64,000 nucleotides of DNA. Origin: Mycolicibacterium gadium (lineage in GTDB: Bacteria; Actinomycetota; Actinomycetes; Mycobacteriales; Mycobacteriaceae). The first letter of the stretch is position 1. Each line of letters starts with the position of its first letter. The translations under genes were made by a program, and so were the position numbers. The stretch spans positions 2,418,001-2,482,000 of the forward strand of contig NZ_AP022608.1 of NCBI RefSeq assembly GCF_010728925.1, read 5' to 3'. The notes beneath the pieces are model-generated. The model worked only from the letters and a program-made list of their open reading frames with translations. It was not told where the DNA came from and made no database searches. Positions 44,801 to 56,164 of the stretch are shown here, piece after piece.

Positions 44801-47800
44801 TATTGGACGAACACACCACGATCGGCGCCTCGGCGGTAGTCGTATCACCGGGCATCGTCGAATTCAGTGTGGAAACGAACCACGACAACGAGCAGTCCCG
44901 ACAGGCCACCGCCGTCCTCCAGGCCGCCCCCGAGGACGACGTCCCACCCGCGTACGACACGTCGGCGCTGCTTGCCCGGCACCCGCGCCGAGAAGATGGC
45001 GCCGAGTCACGTAAGCGCCTCGACCAGCGTGGTGTCACGTACGGCCCGGCGTTCGCCGGCCTCGGCGTCGTGCACACCGGCGACGACGAAACCCCCACCG
45101 TGCTGGCCGAAGTCGCCCTCCCACGCGAGATCCGCTCTCAGCAGGACGCGTACGGCGTGCATCCCGCACTGTTGGATGCCTGTTTCCAGTCCGTCGCGGC
45201 TCATCCGGACGTACAGGCCAAGGGCGGGGACCTATTGGCGTTGCCACTGGGCATCCGTCGCCTGCGTTCGTACGGCGCTGCGCGCAACGCGCACTACTGC
45301 TACACCCGGGTGACCAAGTCGGACAGTTCCGGGATCGAGGCGGACCTGGATCTGCTCGACGAGGGCGGGACGGTCCTGCTCGCCGTGCGGGGACTGCATT
45401 TGGGCACGGGGGCATCCCAGGAGCACCTCAACGATCGACAGCTCGCCGAGCGGCTGCTGAGCGTCGAATGGCGTCAGGCGCAGTTGCCTGAACTCCCCCA
45501 CACTGACGCCGGAAGCTGGCTGGTGATCAGAGCCGCCGCCACCGAGGCGGTCGCCGCCACAGTGACGGATGCCTTGAAAGGTCAGGGTGCACAGTGCTCC
45601 AGCATGTCATGGTCACCGCACGCCGATGTCGCGGCGGCCGCCCAGGAGCTTCGAAACCACCTGCGTCCCGGTGGATTCAGCGGTGTCGTGATCCTGACGG
45701 GACCGCAAGACAGCGACGCAGCGGACCAGTCCCCGCACTCGGGGCGCGAGAGCGTGCAGCATTTGGTGCACATCGCCCGCGAATTGTCAGAGAGCGCGGT
45801 GGGATCGCCCCGTCTCTACGTCGTGACACGCAATGCCCAAACCGTGGCGGCGGCCGACGTGGCCAATCTGGAGCAGGCCGGGCTGCGCGGCCTGATGCGA
45901 GTGATCGGCGCTGAGCATCCGCACCTGCACGCCACCCAAATCGATCTGGATGATGCGACAGATGCCAAGCAGCTGGCGCAGCAGTTGCTCAGCGAGTCCG
46001 AGGAAGACGAGACGGCCTGGCGAAACAACCAGTGGTACACCGCACGGTTGCTCCCCGCTCCCCTGCGGCCCGAGGAGCGGCGCACCACCGTCGCCAACTA
46101 CGAGCACGACGGCGTGCGTCTACAAATCCGCACTCCCGGTGATCTGGAGTCCATGGAATTTGTTGCCTACGATCGGGTTCCACCGGGGCCGGGACAGATT
46201 GAAGTCGCGGTCAGCGCGTCCAGCATCAACTTCGCCGATGTGCTTCTGGCCATGGGCCGCTTCCCCAGCTTCGAGGGGTACCTGCCGCAGCCGGGTATGG
46301 ACTTCGCCGGCGTGGTGACCGCGGTTGGGCCCGGCGTGACCGATCACCACATCGGTGACCGCGTCGGCGGCGTCGCCGACGGTTGTTGGCGCACGTTCAT
46401 CACCTGCGACGCCGACTTGGCCGTCAAATTGCCCGCTGGGCTGTCCGACGAACAGGCTGCCGCGGTCACCACCGCACACGCCACCGCCTGGTACGGCCTG
46501 CACGACCTGGCCAGGATCGCAGCCGACGACAAGGTGTTGATCCACTCCGCAATGGGGGGCGTGGGTCAGGCAGCCGTCGCGATCGCGCGCGCCGCGGGAG
46601 CGGAGATCTTCGCCACCGCCGGCAGCCCGGAGCGGCGTCAGATGTTGCACGACATGGGCATTGAGCATGTTTACGACTCGCGCAGCATTGACTTCGCCGA
46701 CGAAATCAGGCGCGACACCAGCGGTTACGGCGTCGATATCGTACTCAACTCGGTGACCGGAGCAGCGCAGCGCGCCGGGCTGGAACTGCTGGCCTTCGGT
46801 GGACGATTTGTCGAGATCGGTAAACGGGACATCTACGGCGACACCCGGCTGGGACTTTTCCCTTTCCGTCGCAACCTGACGTTCTACGGCCTCGACCTCG
46901 CGCTGATGTCTCAGACCCACCCTCGGCAGATTCAGGAACTGCTGCGCACGGTGTATCGGTTGGTCGCAGTGGGCGAATTGCCGATGCCGGCGAGCACGCA
47001 CTACCCGATCGCCGATGCCGCGACCGCCATCCGGGTGATGGGCGCGGCAGAGCACACGGGCAAGCTCGTGCTCACCATTCCGCGTCAGGGGACGAGCACC
47101 GTGCAGATGCCGCCGGATCAGGTTCCGGTGTTCCGCCGCGACGGCGCCTACGTCGTCACCGGCGGGCTGGGGGGCCTGGGGCTGTTCCTCGCCGAGAAGA
47201 TGGCAGCGGGCGGCTGCGGGCGGATCGTGCTGTCCTCACGCTCGCAGCCGACGCCCGAAGCGTTGCAGTCCATCGAGCGCATCCGTGCGACGGGTGCCGA
47301 CGTCGTGGTGGACTGCGGGGATATCGCCGAAGCCGGCACCGCACAGCGGTTGGTGGCCGCCGCCACCGCCACCGGGCTACCGGTGCGCGGTGCGCTGCAT
47401 CTGGCGGCCGTGGTCGAGGACGCCACACTGGTGAATATCACCGACGAGATCATCGACCGTGACTGGACACCAAAGGTTTACGGCGCTTGGAACCTGCACA
47501 TGGCCACCGCGGATCAGCCGCTGGACTGGTTCTGCTCGTTCTCCTCGGCAGCGGCGCTGGTCGGCTCGCCCGGACAAGGGGCCTACGCCGCGGCCAACAG
47601 CTGGCTGGATGCGTTCAGTCTGTGGCGTCGGGCTCAGGGGCTGCCGGCGACTTCGATCGCCTGGGGCGCGTGGGCTGAGGTCGGGCGCGCCACCGCGGTG
47701 GCGGCGAGTGCTGATGTCGCGATCACCGCCGACGAGGGCGCGTACGCGTTCGAAGCGCTGCTGCGCCACGACCGTGGCTATACCGGCTACGCGCCGATCA

Positions 47801-48168
47801 CGGGCGCACCGTGGTTGACCGCCTTCGCTGAACGCAGCCCCTTCGCCGAGGCATTCCGTTCCACCGGGGAGAACGCTGCGGGCAACAGCAGATTGAATGC
47901 CGAACTCAACGAGTTGCCTCCCGAGGAGTGGCCCGCCCGACTGCGGCGACTACTGTCCGATCAGGTCAGCCTGATCTTGCGTCGCAACATCGACCCCGAC
48001 CGGCCGCTCGCCGAGTATGGAGTCGACTCGCTGGGAGCCCTCGAACTGCGTACCCGTATTGAGTCCGAAACGGGTGTTCGGCTTACCTCCAGCGGAATCG
48101 CGTCCACGTCCATTCGTGATCTCGCGACTCAGCTGTCCGAGAAGCTGGCGCCCGCGGGCGGCACGTGA
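41827..48168 (+). CDS. Highly reducing type I PKS, Mas/Pks5-like (KS-AT-DH-ER-KR-ACP)
   Basis: 2113 residues, the same size as mycocerosic-acid-synthase-like PKSs (about 2100). AGGAG stands five bases before the ATG. KS: active Cys in DTACSSG near 200, HGTGT near 335, GHAQ shortly after. AT: GHSLGEA near 642 and VASHSP later, the form seen in Mas-type ATs that take methylmalonyl-CoA. DH: H-x8-PG near 950 ([12 protein letters not shown]). [12 protein letters not shown] near 1490 and the nucleotide loop GGVGQAAVA near 1575. [12 protein letters not shown] near 1776. [11 protein letters not shown] near 2067. All reductive domains look intact, so iterative synthesis of a saturated, probably methyl-branched acyl chain is expected. 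With the adjacent FAAL and HxxxD acyltransferase it forms the standard mycobacterial lipid trio. Methylmalonyl use and the chain's destination are inference. Confidence 0.94.
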   Translation: MASLGPIDDRSDRSALAKPSPEANAPETQVAVIGVGFRLPGGITSPEQLWDALLRGEDFITEIPSERWDADDYYDPEPGVPGRSVSKWGAFLDDVAGFDAEFFGISEREAASLDPQHRLLLESSWEAMEHAGVSTETMRESLTGVFMGLTHFDYQLMTADSPAMEEPYGYQGNILSMASGRIAYSLGLKGPALTVDTACSSGLVTVHMACRSLIDGESDMAFAGGAFVMLEPRKFVAGTAQGHLSPTGRCHAFDVAADGYVCGEASAVVLLKRLPDALRDGDRILAVVRGTAANQDGHTVNISTPSLDAQKAVYRAALAAGGVDARSVGMVEAHGTGTSVGDPIEYTSLAEIYGVESACALTSIKTNLGHAQSASGTLGLIKAVLALQHGVVPPNLHFTRLPDNIAGIDTKLFVPQAITDWPTSGDHPRRAAVSSYGVTGTNAHAILEQAPATAVINADHHGAAEKTEAASLLFPVSSTSADELRRTAGLLADWVDGHDDVALADLAYTLTRRRAHRPVRTAVTASSRRELTAALREVADGDTPYEAAVGRDDRGPVWVFSGQGSQWAQMGSQLLATEPVFAATVAQIEPVIARECGFSVTDAMSSPEIVTGIDRVQPTLFTMQVALAATLKAHGARPGAVIGHSLGEAAAAVVAGALSLEDGLRVICRRSRLMARIAGSGAMASVELPAKQVISELAVRSIKDVVVAVVASPESTVIGGATETVRELVAAWEQRDVMAREIAVDVASHSPQVAPILDELKAALAELNPMTPAVPFYSATQFDPREQPVCDSGYWVNNLRNMVRFAAAVRAAFEDGYRVFAELAPHPLLTHAIEQTARSLDMPLAAFASMRREQPLPSGLSGLVADLHSAGAAVDFSVLYPNGRLVDAPLPTWTHRRLWLDTDGQETPTHGGSTISVHPLLGPHVRLQEEPERHVWQGEVGTAAQPWLGDHQIRNVAVLPGAAYCEMALGAAHAVLGETAEVRDISFEDALLLDEHTTIGASAVVVSPGIVEFSVETNHDNEQSRQATAVLQAAPEDDVPPAYDTSALLARHPRREDGAESRKRLDQRGVTYGPAFAGLGVVHTGDDETPTVLAEVALPREIRSQQDAYGVHPALLDACFQSVAAHPDVQAKGGDLLALPLGIRRLRSYGAARNAHYCYTRVTKSDSSGIEADLDLLDEGGTVLLAVRGLHLGTGASQEHLNDRQLAERLLSVEWRQAQLPELPHTDAGSWLVIRAAATEAVAATVTDALKGQGAQCSSMSWSPHADVAAAAQELRNHLRPGGFSGVVILTGPQDSDAADQSPHSGRESVQHLVHIARELSESAVGSPRLYVVTRNAQTVAAADVANLEQAGLRGLMRVIGAEHPHLHATQIDLDDATDAKQLAQQLLSESEEDETAWRNNQWYTARLLPAPLRPEERRTTVANYEHDGVRLQIRTPGDLESMEFVAYDRVPPGPGQIEVAVSASSINFADVLLAMGRFPSFEGYLPQPGMDFAGVVTAVGPGVTDHHIGDRVGGVADGCWRTFITCDADLAVKLPAGLSDEQAAAVTTAHATAWYGLHDLARIAADDKVLIHSAMGGVGQAAVAIARAAGAEIFATAGSPERRQMLHDMGIEHVYDSRSIDFADEIRRDTSGYGVDIVLNSVTGAAQRAGLELLAFGGRFVEIGKRDIYGDTRLGLFPFRRNLTFYGLDLALMSQTHPRQIQELLRTVYRLVAVGELPMPASTHYPIADAATAIRVMGAAEHTGKLVLTIPRQGTSTVQMPPDQVPVFRRDGAYVVTGGLGGLGLFLAEKMAAGGCGRIVLSSRSQPTPEALQSIERIRATGADVVVDCGDIAEAGTAQRLVAAATATGLPVRGALHLAAVVEDATLVNITDEIIDRDWTPKVYGAWNLHMATADQPLDWFCSFSSAAALVGSPGQGAYAAANSWLDAFSLWRRAQGLPATSIAWGAWAEVGRATAVAASADVAITADEGAYAFEALLRHDRGYTGYAPITGAPWLTAFAERSPFAEAFRSTGENAAGNSRLNAELNELPPEEWPARLRRLLSDQVSLILRRNIDPDRPLAEYGVDSLGALELRTRIESETGVRLTSSGIASTSIRDLATQLSEKLAPAGGT

Positions 48169-48234
48169 CGCCATCGTGAGACGTGGCCCGTCCGTCGGCT
48201 AGATGGAACCGGGCTCCTCAGAGTGGAGACATAA

Positions 48235-48269
48235 GAATTGGGCGCGAGGTAAGACCTCGCGCCCAATTC
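48235..48269. terminator. 16-bp perfect hairpin between convergent genes
   Basis: GAATTGGGCGCGAGGT at 48235-48250 and its exact reverse complement at 48254-48269, loop AAG. It lies between the 3' ends of the PKS gene (+) and the hemophore-like gene (-), so it can serve both. It lacks a long T-run, as is common for mycobacterial terminators. Confidence 0.8.
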
Positions 48270-48294
48270 CGTCAGAAGTTCGGATCGAACCCGA

Positions 48295-48633
48295 TCAGAA
48301 GTTGTTGCAGGTGAGGAACGCCTGCTCGACCGGTCCCATGAACGGCGCAAACGCCGGCGCAGCCAGCACGTTTTGGGCCATCTGCTGCCGTTTGGCGGGA
48401 TCTGAGGCGAGGAACTGACGCAATCCAGCCTGCAGCATCGGCGACTTGTTGAACTGCGCGCCGGCTTCCGGTCCTTGGGCGTTCAGCGCCGAAACCAGCT
48501 GTGGATAACTGCACGTCGTGTTGACGGCGGGGCCGAGGTCAGGAGCTGCGGAGGCGACCCCGGCTCCAGCGGCCAACGACAATGCCAGACCGCCAACCGC
48601 GGCGCCGAGTCTGGTCAACGTCACTTTGATCAT
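48295..48633 (-). CDS. Hemophore-like secreted protein (Rv0203-related family)
   Basis: 112 residues from the ATG at 48633, with GGGAGG nine bases upstream; a longer upstream frame gives a non-signal extension and is rejected. The N-terminus is a Sec signal peptide (MIKVTLTRLGAAVGGLALSL, then AGVASAAP with likely cleavage after ASA). The mature part contains two cysteines, one after the N-terminal segment (NTTCSYPQL) and one at the very end (FLTCNNF), as in the small mycobacterial hemophore-related family. Heme binding is a family property, not shown here. It is convergent with the PKS gene and lies downstream of the two mmpL genes on the same strand, which recalls the link between MmpL3/MmpL11 and Rv0203 in heme uptake, though these MmpLs look like lipid exporters. 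Confidence 0.8.
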   Translation of the reverse strand: MIKVTLTRLGAAVGGLALSLAAGAGVASAAPDLGPAVNTTCSYPQLVSALNAQGPEAGAQFNKSPMLQAGLRQFLASDPAKRQQMAQNVLAAPAFAPFMGPVEQAFLTCNNF

Positions 48634-48838
48634 GTGTGGATCCCTCCCGAACATAGTTGCATCATTCAAAGCTAACCCTTCGAAGCTCTCGCCGCGATTA
48701 CCCATCATCGGCTCAGCTACCACCATCCCGTCAATCTCAAACTACTGCGGGCGGCACTAGCACTATCGACCGACGTCGCGCCGGTGTTACACCGTCGTGT
48801 CCGGGCCAGTCATCTCGGCTGTGTCGGAGTCCAACCCA

Positions 48839-51784
48839 CTACCCCAGAGGCCGCGGGATCACGTCAGTGACCGGGTCCTCGTCGCCGGGGCGCCGCTCTC
48901 CAAGCAGGTATCGCCGTGCCGCCCAGCGGGGCCCAATCGGCTCCAGCAGCGCACTGGCCGGCCGGGGGCGAACTCGTTGAGGCCACCAGAACCAGCGCCC
49001 GAGCAGCGCAGCGATGGAGGGCGTCATGAACGATCGCACGATCAAGGTGTCGAACAAGAGGCCAAGAGCGATGGTGGTGCCGATCTGCCCGATGATCCGC
49101 AGATCGCTGACCACCATGGAGGCCATGGTCGCCGCGAACACGACTCCGGCTGTCGTGACGACTTTGCCGGTGCCGCCCATTGCCCGAATGATGCCCGTGT
49201 TGATACCGGCGCCGACTTCCTCTTTCATCCTCGAGACCAGGAGCAGGTTGTAATCGGATCCCACCGCCAACAGGATGATCACCGACATTGCGAGAACCAT
49301 CCAGTGCAGGTTGATCCCCAGAATGTACTGCCAGACCAATACGGACACGCCAAACGATGCGCCCAGCGAAAGTACAACCGTGCCGACGATGACCAAGGCC
49401 GCGATGAAACTACGGGTGATGACGAGCATGATGATGAAGACCAGGCAAATTGCCGCGATTGCTGCAATCCACAGATCGTACTTGGACCCGTCCTTCCAGT
49501 CCTTCGCGGTTGACGCAGCGCCCGTCATACTGATCTTGGCGTCGATCAGAGGGGTCCCTTTCAGCGCCTCCTCGGCCGCCAACTTGATCTGATCGATCCG
49601 CGCAATGCCCTCCGGCGAAGCCGGGTCGCCGCGATGCGAGATGATGAATCGGATCGCCTTCCCATCGGGGGACAGGAAAGAATCCATTGCTCGCTTGAAG
49701 TCCGCGTTCTCGAATACCTCCGGGGGCAAATAAAAGGAGTCATCGCTGCGGCTGTCGTCGAACGCCTGCCCCATAGCGGTGACGTTCTGCGTCGATTCGT
49801 CCATCGTCTTGATGAACCCCGACATGGTGCTGTGCATGGTGAGCAGCATGTCCCGCACGCTCGACATGCTGTCGATCAACGGCGGCAATTGGGCGGCGAT
49901 CTGCGGCATGAGCACATCGAGGTCGTCGAGGTTGGCGACCAGAATATCTAATTCCTGGGTTATCCGGTCGGTGCCATCCGTAGTTTCGAATATTGATCTG
50001 AGGGCGAAACAAATGGGAATGTTCTGGCAGTGCGGTTCCCAGTAAAAGTAATTGCGAATCGGGCGGAAGAAATCGTCGAAATCGGCGAGTTTATCCCGCG
50101 TGTCTTCCACCGACACCTGCAACTCGCGCGTCAGTTCGATCGTGCGATGAGTGATCGCATTCATCTTCAACATCAAACTGTATTGCTCGCGCATAATGCC
50201 GATCATCGTCGAAAGACCGTCGGCTTGTTTGAGCAGATCGTCTATGCGCGCTTCCTGAAACTTCATGGTCTGCGTCAGGTTGGCGTTTTGCATGCTGATG
50301 AGAAATGGAATCGAGGTGCGACTGATCGGCGCCCCCTCGGGCCTGGTGATGCCTTGCACGCGAGAAATGCCCTTGATGTTGAAGACTGCTTTGGCCAGCC
50401 TGTGCAACACCAGGAAATCGGCTGGATTGCGCATGTCGTGATCCGCTTCGAGCAGCAGAATATCCGGCATCAAACGCGACTGAGAAAAATGACGTTCGGC
50501 CGCCGCAAAGCCCTCATTTGCCGGAATGTCGCCGGATACATATTCCCGATCGTTGTAGCTCGGTTCGTAGCCTGGAAGTGTGGCCACACCGAGGAGTGCG
50601 AGAGCAAGGGAAGATACCAGGATGGGAGCGGGCCACCGCGCGATTGCCGTGCCGATCCCGCGCCATCGACCCGCCCGCAAACTGCGCTTGGGGTCCAGCA
50701 GCCCAAACCTGCCGGCGACGGCGACTCCTGCCGGAACAAGCGTCACCGCGACGGCGACAGCAACGAGCATGCCGATGGCGCACGGGATGGCCATGCTGTG
50801 GAAGTACGGTAACCGGGCAAAGCTCAAACAGAAGATCGCGCCTGCGATGGTCAGACCGGACGCCAGGACGACCGGGGCGACGCCGCGATACATGTTGTAG
50901 TAGGCCGCTTCGCGGTCCATGCCGGCTTGACGGGCCTCCTGGTACCGACCGAAGAAAAAGATCCCGTAGTCGGTTCCTGCCGCGATAGCGAGGAACACCA
51001 GCATGTTCACGGCAAACGTCGAGAGCGTCAATACCTCCAAGTGGCCGAGGAGGGCCACCACTCCGCGGGCCGCCGCCAACTCGACGCCAACCATGATCAG
51101 CAGCAAGATCACGGTGACGACCGATCGGTACACGATCAGCAACACCGTGAAGATGATCACGACGGTCACTGCAGTGATCTTCAGAATGGAGTCGTTGCCG
51201 CTGCGCTGCATGTCCGACGCGAGCGGTGCGGCTCCGGTGAGGTAAACCTTGACCCCAGGCGGCGGCGACGTCCGATCCACGATGTCACGGACCGCGTCCA
51301 CCGACTGGTCGCCCGCCGGCGTCCCTTGGTCGCCCACCAGGTTGAGCTGTACGTATGCGGCCTTGCCGTCAGGGCTCTGCACGCTCGATGACGTGAGGCG
51401 ATCGCCCCATAAGTCCTGCACATGCTCGACATGCGCAGGATCGTTTCTCAAGTCCGTGACCAGCCCGGAGTAGTACTGCTGCGCGTCCTCGCCGAGTGGC
51501 TGCTCTCCCTCCAGGACGATCATGGCAGAGCTGTCCGAGCTGGATTCTTCGAACTTTTCGCCCATACGCCTCATAGCCTGGCCGGACGGCGCGTCCTCGG
51601 GCATCAAAGAGACCGAATGCCTCTCCGCGACGTGCTCCAGCGAGGGGATCGCCGCGGCCCAGTTCCAGCCGACCGATGCCAGGTTCGAAACCACTATCAT
51701 CACCAGCCAACCCAGGATGATGAGTAGTGAGAATCTGCGTATCGTCCGCGCGATGAACGGGGGCCGATGGTGCTCGTTTCTCAT
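48839..51784 (-). CDS. MmpL family RND transporter (second of a tandem pair)
   Basis: 981 residues, about 12 transmembrane segments in two RND repeats with large periplasmic loops. Proton-relay Asp-Tyr pairs are visible as [12 protein letters not shown] near residue 273 and [12 protein letters not shown] near 843. An amphipathic coiled-coil-like region around 500-650 contains two cysteines (CQNIPICF), as in MmpL4/MmpL5-type proteins. It should flip or export a lipid or lipopeptide across the inner membrane. It begins ten bases after the stop of the preceding mmpL, so the mmpS-mmpL-mmpL order matches mmpS4-mmpL4a-mmpL4b of GPL loci. The ATG at 51784 has only a weak ribosome site, suggesting translational coupling. 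Confidence 0.94.
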   Translation of the reverse strand: MRNEHHRPPFIARTIRRFSLLIILGWLVMIVVSNLASVGWNWAAAIPSLEHVAERHSVSLMPEDAPSGQAMRRMGEKFEESSSDSSAMIVLEGEQPLGEDAQQYYSGLVTDLRNDPAHVEHVQDLWGDRLTSSSVQSPDGKAAYVQLNLVGDQGTPAGDQSVDAVRDIVDRTSPPPGVKVYLTGAAPLASDMQRSGNDSILKITAVTVVIIFTVLLIVYRSVVTVILLLIMVGVELAAARGVVALLGHLEVLTLSTFAVNMLVFLAIAAGTDYGIFFFGRYQEARQAGMDREAAYYNMYRGVAPVVLASGLTIAGAIFCLSFARLPYFHSMAIPCAIGMLVAVAVAVTLVPAGVAVAGRFGLLDPKRSLRAGRWRGIGTAIARWPAPILVSSLALALLGVATLPGYEPSYNDREYVSGDIPANEGFAAAERHFSQSRLMPDILLLEADHDMRNPADFLVLHRLAKAVFNIKGISRVQGITRPEGAPISRTSIPFLISMQNANLTQTMKFQEARIDDLLKQADGLSTMIGIMREQYSLMLKMNAITHRTIELTRELQVSVEDTRDKLADFDDFFRPIRNYFYWEPHCQNIPICFALRSIFETTDGTDRITQELDILVANLDDLDVLMPQIAAQLPPLIDSMSSVRDMLLTMHSTMSGFIKTMDESTQNVTAMGQAFDDSRSDDSFYLPPEVFENADFKRAMDSFLSPDGKAIRFIISHRGDPASPEGIARIDQIKLAAEEALKGTPLIDAKISMTGAASTAKDWKDGSKYDLWIAAIAAICLVFIIMLVITRSFIAALVIVGTVVLSLGASFGVSVLVWQYILGINLHWMVLAMSVIILLAVGSDYNLLLVSRMKEEVGAGINTGIIRAMGGTGKVVTTAGVVFAATMASMVVSDLRIIGQIGTTIALGLLFDTLIVRSFMTPSIAALLGRWFWWPQRVRPRPASALLEPIGPRWAARRYLLGERRPGDEDPVTDVIPRPLG

Positions 51785-51794
51785 CAGGCGTTCG

Positions 51795-54677
51795 TTAGTC
51801 CCTCAGCAACAGGGAGCGCACGAGGGGGCGGGGACCTACCGACCTAAGTAGTCCACTCGCCGGCCGAGTTCTCACGAGTTGCGGCCACCAGAACCAGCGT
51901 CCCAACAACGCGGCGATCGAGGGCACCATCAACGCTCGGACGACCAATGTGTCGAACAACAGTCCCACGGCGATGGTGGCGCCGAGCTGGCCTAGGCTGA
52001 GTAGGTCGCTCACCAGCATGGACGCCATGGTGGCGGCGAATACCAGACCGGCGGCTGTGACGACCCTGCCGCTGCCACCCATGGCCCGGATGATGCCCGT
52101 GTTGATTCCCGCGCCCAATTCCTCTTTCATCCGCGACACGAACAGCAGGTTGTAGTCGGACCCGACCGCCAAAAGGACCATCACCGCCATCGCCAGGACC
52201 ATCCAGTGGATCTGAATCCCGAGCAGATGCTGCCAGATGAGGACCGACAAGCCGAAGGACGCACCCATCGAAAGCGCCACCGTACCGACGATCACCAGGG
52301 CAGCGACGAAGCTTCGCGTGATGAGCAGCATGATGATGAAAATGAGGCAGAGTGCTGAGACTGCCGCGATCAGGAGGTCGTAGGTGGATCCTTCCACGAT
52401 GTCCTTCACGGACGCCGCGCTGCCGGAGAGACTTATTCGGCTGCTTTCCAGTGGGGTGCCTTTGAGGGCCTCCTCAGCTGCATCTCTGATCGGCTCGACC
52501 CGCGAGACACCCTCCGGCGTCGACGGATCGCCGCGCTGCGAAATCAGCAGGCGCGCAGCCTTTCCGTCCGGCGAAAGGAAGACGTCCAGGACCCGCTTGA
52601 AATCCTCGTTCTCGAATACTTCTGGGGGCAGATAGAAGGAGTCGTCGTTCTTGGCGGCATCGAACGCCTTGCCCATGGCCGTGGCGTTGTCGGAGGCTTC
52701 CTCCATCGCGCTGATGGTGCCGCCCATGGTGCTGTGCATGGTGAGCATCATCGAGCGGGTGCTCTCCAACGTCGCAATCATCTGCGGGAAGGACAGGAGT
52801 ATCTGAGGTAGCAACGCATCTAATTCGTCGAGGTTATTGACCAGCGCTTCCATCGATACGGTGATTCGGTCGATTCCGTCCAGCGCGTCAGATATGGACC
52901 TGATGGACCAGCAGAGCGGGATGTTGTAGCAGTGCGGCTCCCAGTACAGGTAATTGAAGAGCGGCCGGAAGAAGTCCTGGAAATTCGCCAGATGATCGCG
53001 CAGCTCGTTCGTGATGTCCTGGAGATCGTGCGTGGTCGCCACCATGCGATGAGTCGTGTCGACGAGTTGTTGCATCAGGCTGTACATGCGCTGCAAGATG
53101 CCGATCGTCGTTTCCATCTCTTGGGCCTGTACGAGCATGTCCTCCATGCGTTCCTTCTGGAACGGCATGGCCAAGAGCTGGCCGGCGTTCTGGGTACTCA
53201 TCATGAACGGAATCGTCGTGTGCGCGATCTGAGTTCCCTCAGGACGAGTAATCGACTGCACATTGGCAATGCCCGGCACGGCGAAGACGGCCTTGGCCAA
53301 CTTGTTCAGCACCAGGAGATCAGCGGAGTTCCGCATGTCGTGATCGGACTCGATCATGAGTAGATCGGGAGCAGTCAGTGCCGATTCGGGAAAATGCCGC
53401 GCGGCGGCGGCATAGCCCATGTTGGCGGGGATGTCCTGCGGGAGATACTTCTGATCGTTGTAGCTGGGCTTGTATCCAGGCAGCGTCAACAATCCGATCA
53501 GCGAAACCACCACCGTGGCGATGAAAATAGGCGCTGGCCACCGGACGACCATCGTTCCTATGCGTCGCCATCGGTACGTATGAATCTGCCTCTTGGGCTC
53601 GAACCGACCGAAGCGGCTGCCCACGGCCAGGGCCGCGGGAACAAGCGTCAGAGCGACCGCGACGGCGACCATGATCCCCAAAGCGCCGGGGATGCCAACG
53701 GGTTGGAAGAATGGCAGACGCGTGAAATGCAGGCAGAAGATGGCGCCGGCGATCGTCGAACCAGAGGCCAACACGACTTTGGCGACGCTGCGGTAGGTCG
53801 TATAGAAGGCGGCTTCCCGGTCCTCACCGGCAGCGCGCGCCTCTTTATATCGGCCGAAGAAAAAGATCCCGTAGTCGGTGCCCGCCGCAATTCCGAGTGA
53901 CACCAACAGATTCACGACGAAGGTCGTCAAACCGACGATGTCGTGCAACCCGAGGAACGCGATGATTCCGCGCGCTACCTGCAGTTCGATTCCGACGGTC
54001 ACCAATATGACGAGCGTGGTGGCGATCGAACGGAACGTCAGCAGCAGCATCACGAAAATAACCGAGAGGCTGACGAGCGTGACCAGGACGACGGTGCGGT
54101 TACCACTTTCGCCCATGTCAGCGACGATCGCCGCACCACCTGTGACATGCGCCTGCACGCCTGGCGGTGCGGGGGTGCGCGCAACGATCTCCTGGAGGGC
54201 CTTGACCGATTCGTTCCCCGTCGCCTGGCCGGCTTGACCGACCAGGGTCACTTGCACGTATGCGGCCTTGCCGTCGGCGCTCTGCGCCGCACCCTCGGTG
54301 AGTGGATCGCCCCAGAAATCCTGAACGTGCTGCACGTGCGCCGTATCGTCGCGGAACTGACGAATGAGCTCGTCGTAGAACTGGTGCGCATCGTCGCCAA
54401 GAGGTTCTTGGCCCTCCAGGACGATCACCGCGACCGCCCCGGACGTGGATTCGTTGAAGGCTTCACCTACCCGCTGGGCCGCCCTGAACGACGGCGCATC
54501 CACGGCGGTCAGCGGTACAGCTTTCTGTCTTTCGACCACCTCCAGGGGTGGTACGAGCAACGTCAATACGACGGTGATCGCCAACCACCCCACGATGATG
54601 AGCCCCGAGAAACGGTGGATGAAGCGCGCAATTCTCGGTCGCTCGGTGCGCTCCTCGAGCATGGTGCCGTTACTCAT
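51795..54677 (-). CDS. MmpL family RND transporter (first of a tandem pair)
   Basis: 960 residues from the ATG at 54677, which overlaps the mmpS stop as ATGA with GAAGG just upstream; a GTG six codons earlier is less likely. It has two RND repeats with [12 protein letters not shown] near 267 and [12 protein letters not shown] near 839, carrying the Asp-Tyr pairs of the proton relay. The periplasmic helical insert between the repeats holds a Cys pair (CYNIPLCW). It is strongly similar in architecture to the second MmpL encoded next to it, so the pair is an old tandem duplication that may work as a heteromer, as proposed for MmpL4a/4b in GPL export. The substrate is presumably the lipopeptide of this island. 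Confidence 0.94.
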   Translation of the reverse strand: MSNGTMLEERTERPRIARFIHRFSGLIIVGWLAITVVLTLLVPPLEVVERQKAVPLTAVDAPSFRAAQRVGEAFNESTSGAVAVIVLEGQEPLGDDAHQFYDELIRQFRDDTAHVQHVQDFWGDPLTEGAAQSADGKAAYVQVTLVGQAGQATGNESVKALQEIVARTPAPPGVQAHVTGGAAIVADMGESGNRTVVLVTLVSLSVIFVMLLLTFRSIATTLVILVTVGIELQVARGIIAFLGLHDIVGLTTFVVNLLVSLGIAAGTDYGIFFFGRYKEARAAGEDREAAFYTTYRSVAKVVLASGSTIAGAIFCLHFTRLPFFQPVGIPGALGIMVAVAVALTLVPAALAVGSRFGRFEPKRQIHTYRWRRIGTMVVRWPAPIFIATVVVSLIGLLTLPGYKPSYNDQKYLPQDIPANMGYAAAARHFPESALTAPDLLMIESDHDMRNSADLLVLNKLAKAVFAVPGIANVQSITRPEGTQIAHTTIPFMMSTQNAGQLLAMPFQKERMEDMLVQAQEMETTIGILQRMYSLMQQLVDTTHRMVATTHDLQDITNELRDHLANFQDFFRPLFNYLYWEPHCYNIPLCWSIRSISDALDGIDRITVSMEALVNNLDELDALLPQILLSFPQMIATLESTRSMMLTMHSTMGGTISAMEEASDNATAMGKAFDAAKNDDSFYLPPEVFENEDFKRVLDVFLSPDGKAARLLISQRGDPSTPEGVSRVEPIRDAAEEALKGTPLESSRISLSGSAASVKDIVEGSTYDLLIAAVSALCLIFIIMLLITRSFVAALVIVGTVALSMGASFGLSVLIWQHLLGIQIHWMVLAMAVMVLLAVGSDYNLLFVSRMKEELGAGINTGIIRAMGGSGRVVTAAGLVFAATMASMLVSDLLSLGQLGATIAVGLLFDTLVVRALMVPSIAALLGRWFWWPQLVRTRPASGLLRSVGPRPLVRSLLLRD

Positions 54678-55105
54678 GCGGCCTTCAGCAGACACGACGT
54701 GAAGGCGTTGTGTTGATTGGAGATCTTCTCGGCTTTGACCTCATCGTCGACGAGGATGCGGCACCCAATGCTGTCGCTGTTGCTCTGCGCCAAGACGCTG
54801 CCCGCGGCCGACGTTTCGGTGATTTCGAATTCCAGCGTCCAAGGCAGACTCGCGCCCTCGATAAAAGTTGGCTCAGAATTCGCGTCGAAGTAACTGATAC
54901 TTGCGACCGAACCGGCAGGCCCGAACACCTCATAGGTCAGATGCTTGGGATTGAAGGGTTTGCTGTCCTCGACCTTCGTGTCGGCGTAGGCGGGACGATT
55001 CTCAGAGCCGAAGATGCCATGCAGGCGCGACACCGTGAACCCCCCGGCGCAGGCGACCACCAGCACCAGGAGCGGGATCCAAAGCCGCTTCAGAACCCTT
55101 AAAAT
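54674..55105 (-). CDS. MmpS family membrane-anchored protein, probably with an ATT start
   Basis: 143 residues if started at the ATT at 55105. MmpS proteins are small, with one N-terminal membrane segment and a periplasmic beta-sandwich, and assist their MmpL partner. With this start the protein opens [17 protein letters not shown], the normal basic-then-hydrophobic MmpS N-terminus, and GGGAAGGGG stands seven bases upstream. The first conventional start in frame is the GTG at 55066. It would cut away the charged part and half of the membrane segment and has no ribosome site. Later parts fit the family: [16 protein letters not shown] and two cysteines (SIGCRI, TSCLL) near the end. It overlaps the first mmpL by four bases. 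Confidence 0.88.
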   Translation of the reverse strand: MLRVLKRLWIPLLVLVVACAGGFTVSRLHGIFGSENRPAYADTKVEDSKPFNPKHLTYEVFGPAGSVASISYFDANSEPTFIEGASLPWTLEFEITETSAAGSVLAQSNSDSIGCRILVDDEVKAEKISNQHNAFTSCLLKAA

Positions 55106-55765
55106 CGTCGAACCCCTTCCCTGTGCTGCGCCCCGGCGTCATGCTAGCCGCTCGGACACGTCAACTCACTCGGTGGTCACTCGTCGGATACGGGTGGCCT
55201 CGAACTTAGCTGAGCGTCGGTGAGCGCAACTGCGCCTTGAGTAAAGCATGCCGTTAGCTTCCCATCCGTGCTTGTTCCCAACGTGAGATGGGATCGATGC
55301 AAACTGCTTGTGCAAAAGTACGGTACGAACATTCGGCATCGACCGCAAATTACTGAAAGAGCCCAGCTTCAGACATACGGCGATGTAAATTTACGCGTCT
55401 CGCAAACCGGTATACCGCTGTTTGCGCAGGCAAGTGTGTGCTATACCGAGTCGACATACATTTGTAATATCTGCGCCGCGACCGCCCTGCCAGATCGACG
55501 ACGAGGCTCTCGCCGTTCTCTATTGCGAGCAGAATTGGGTCCGGGGCTGGTTTGCTGAAGCCCCGACCGGCCAACAGTTTCGACGGGCGCGGCGCGGGGC
55601 TTCGAGATTAGCCGGAGGCCGTAGCCGCACAGGGTCCTGTTTGCTTTGCTCGCAACCGTGCGTCATCGGCTCGCCGTCATCGACCGTTGACCGGCGTGGG
55701 CGTCTCACTGGCGTTACGCCGTAACGGACCACACGCTGATGCTGACGCGGCCCGGTAGCGGTCGG
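55106..55765. other. Gene-poor, locally AT-rich stretch upstream of mmpS
   Basis: Small open frames exist on both strands, but none has a good ribosome site, mycobacterial codon bias or recognisable motif. Bases 55260-55480 are clearly richer in A and T than the surroundings. On the minus strand TAGCAT (55146-55141) could be a -10 for mmpS, but no -35 at normal spacing is seen. Confidence 0.4.
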
Positions 55766-56014
55766 CTACGTGAACTGTTGACCCATGAGCGGGTTCTGGC
55801 GCCCCGCAGACTTCGTTTGCCCTCGCTGTGCGACATTGGCAAGCGCGCTGAGGAGAGGGTTGTCTTGGACGAGCTGGCGTTGGTCTTCTTCGGACAGCTC
55901 ATAGAACGTCCACATGCCCCAGGCGGCGGGCCGGACATACAGCGTCACCTTCTGGCGCCGCCCCTTGCTCTTCGCCAGCATCGCCGGGACGGGAACGGCT
56001 CGGTCCACGACCAC
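55766..56014 (-). CDS. Small hypothetical protein
   Basis: 82 residues from a GTG; an internal ATG at residue 12 (MLAKSKGRRQKVTLYV) is an alternative start. Not recognised. The N-terminal half is basic, then VTLYVRPAAWGMWTFYEL looks like a beta hairpin, followed by an acidic helix (SEEDQRQLVQDNPLLSALANV). Third codon positions are mostly G or C, which supports coding. No obvious ribosome site. It is on the same strand as the hydrolase gene, 150 bases away. It could be a remnant. Confidence 0.45.
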   Translation of the reverse strand: MVVDRAVPVPAMLAKSKGRRQKVTLYVRPAAWGMWTFYELSEEDQRQLVQDNPLLSALANVAQRGQTKSAGRQNPLMGQQFT

Positions 56015-56164
56015 GGCGCTCGAAAGTTCTTATGCGAGCTTGTCGACATCCACTGCGTCCTGGAGTTCGTGTGTCGTCGACTGAGGACCCTGGTGGGTCG
56101 ACCCCTGCAACTCGATAAACCACGGTCCGCGGAGTGCCACCAATTCCCAGCGACAAGCCGATGA

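Noticed and set aside
55268..55574. Two small opposing open frames in the AT-rich junction
   Set aside because: No ribosome sites, no codon bias, no motifs, and they overlap each other.
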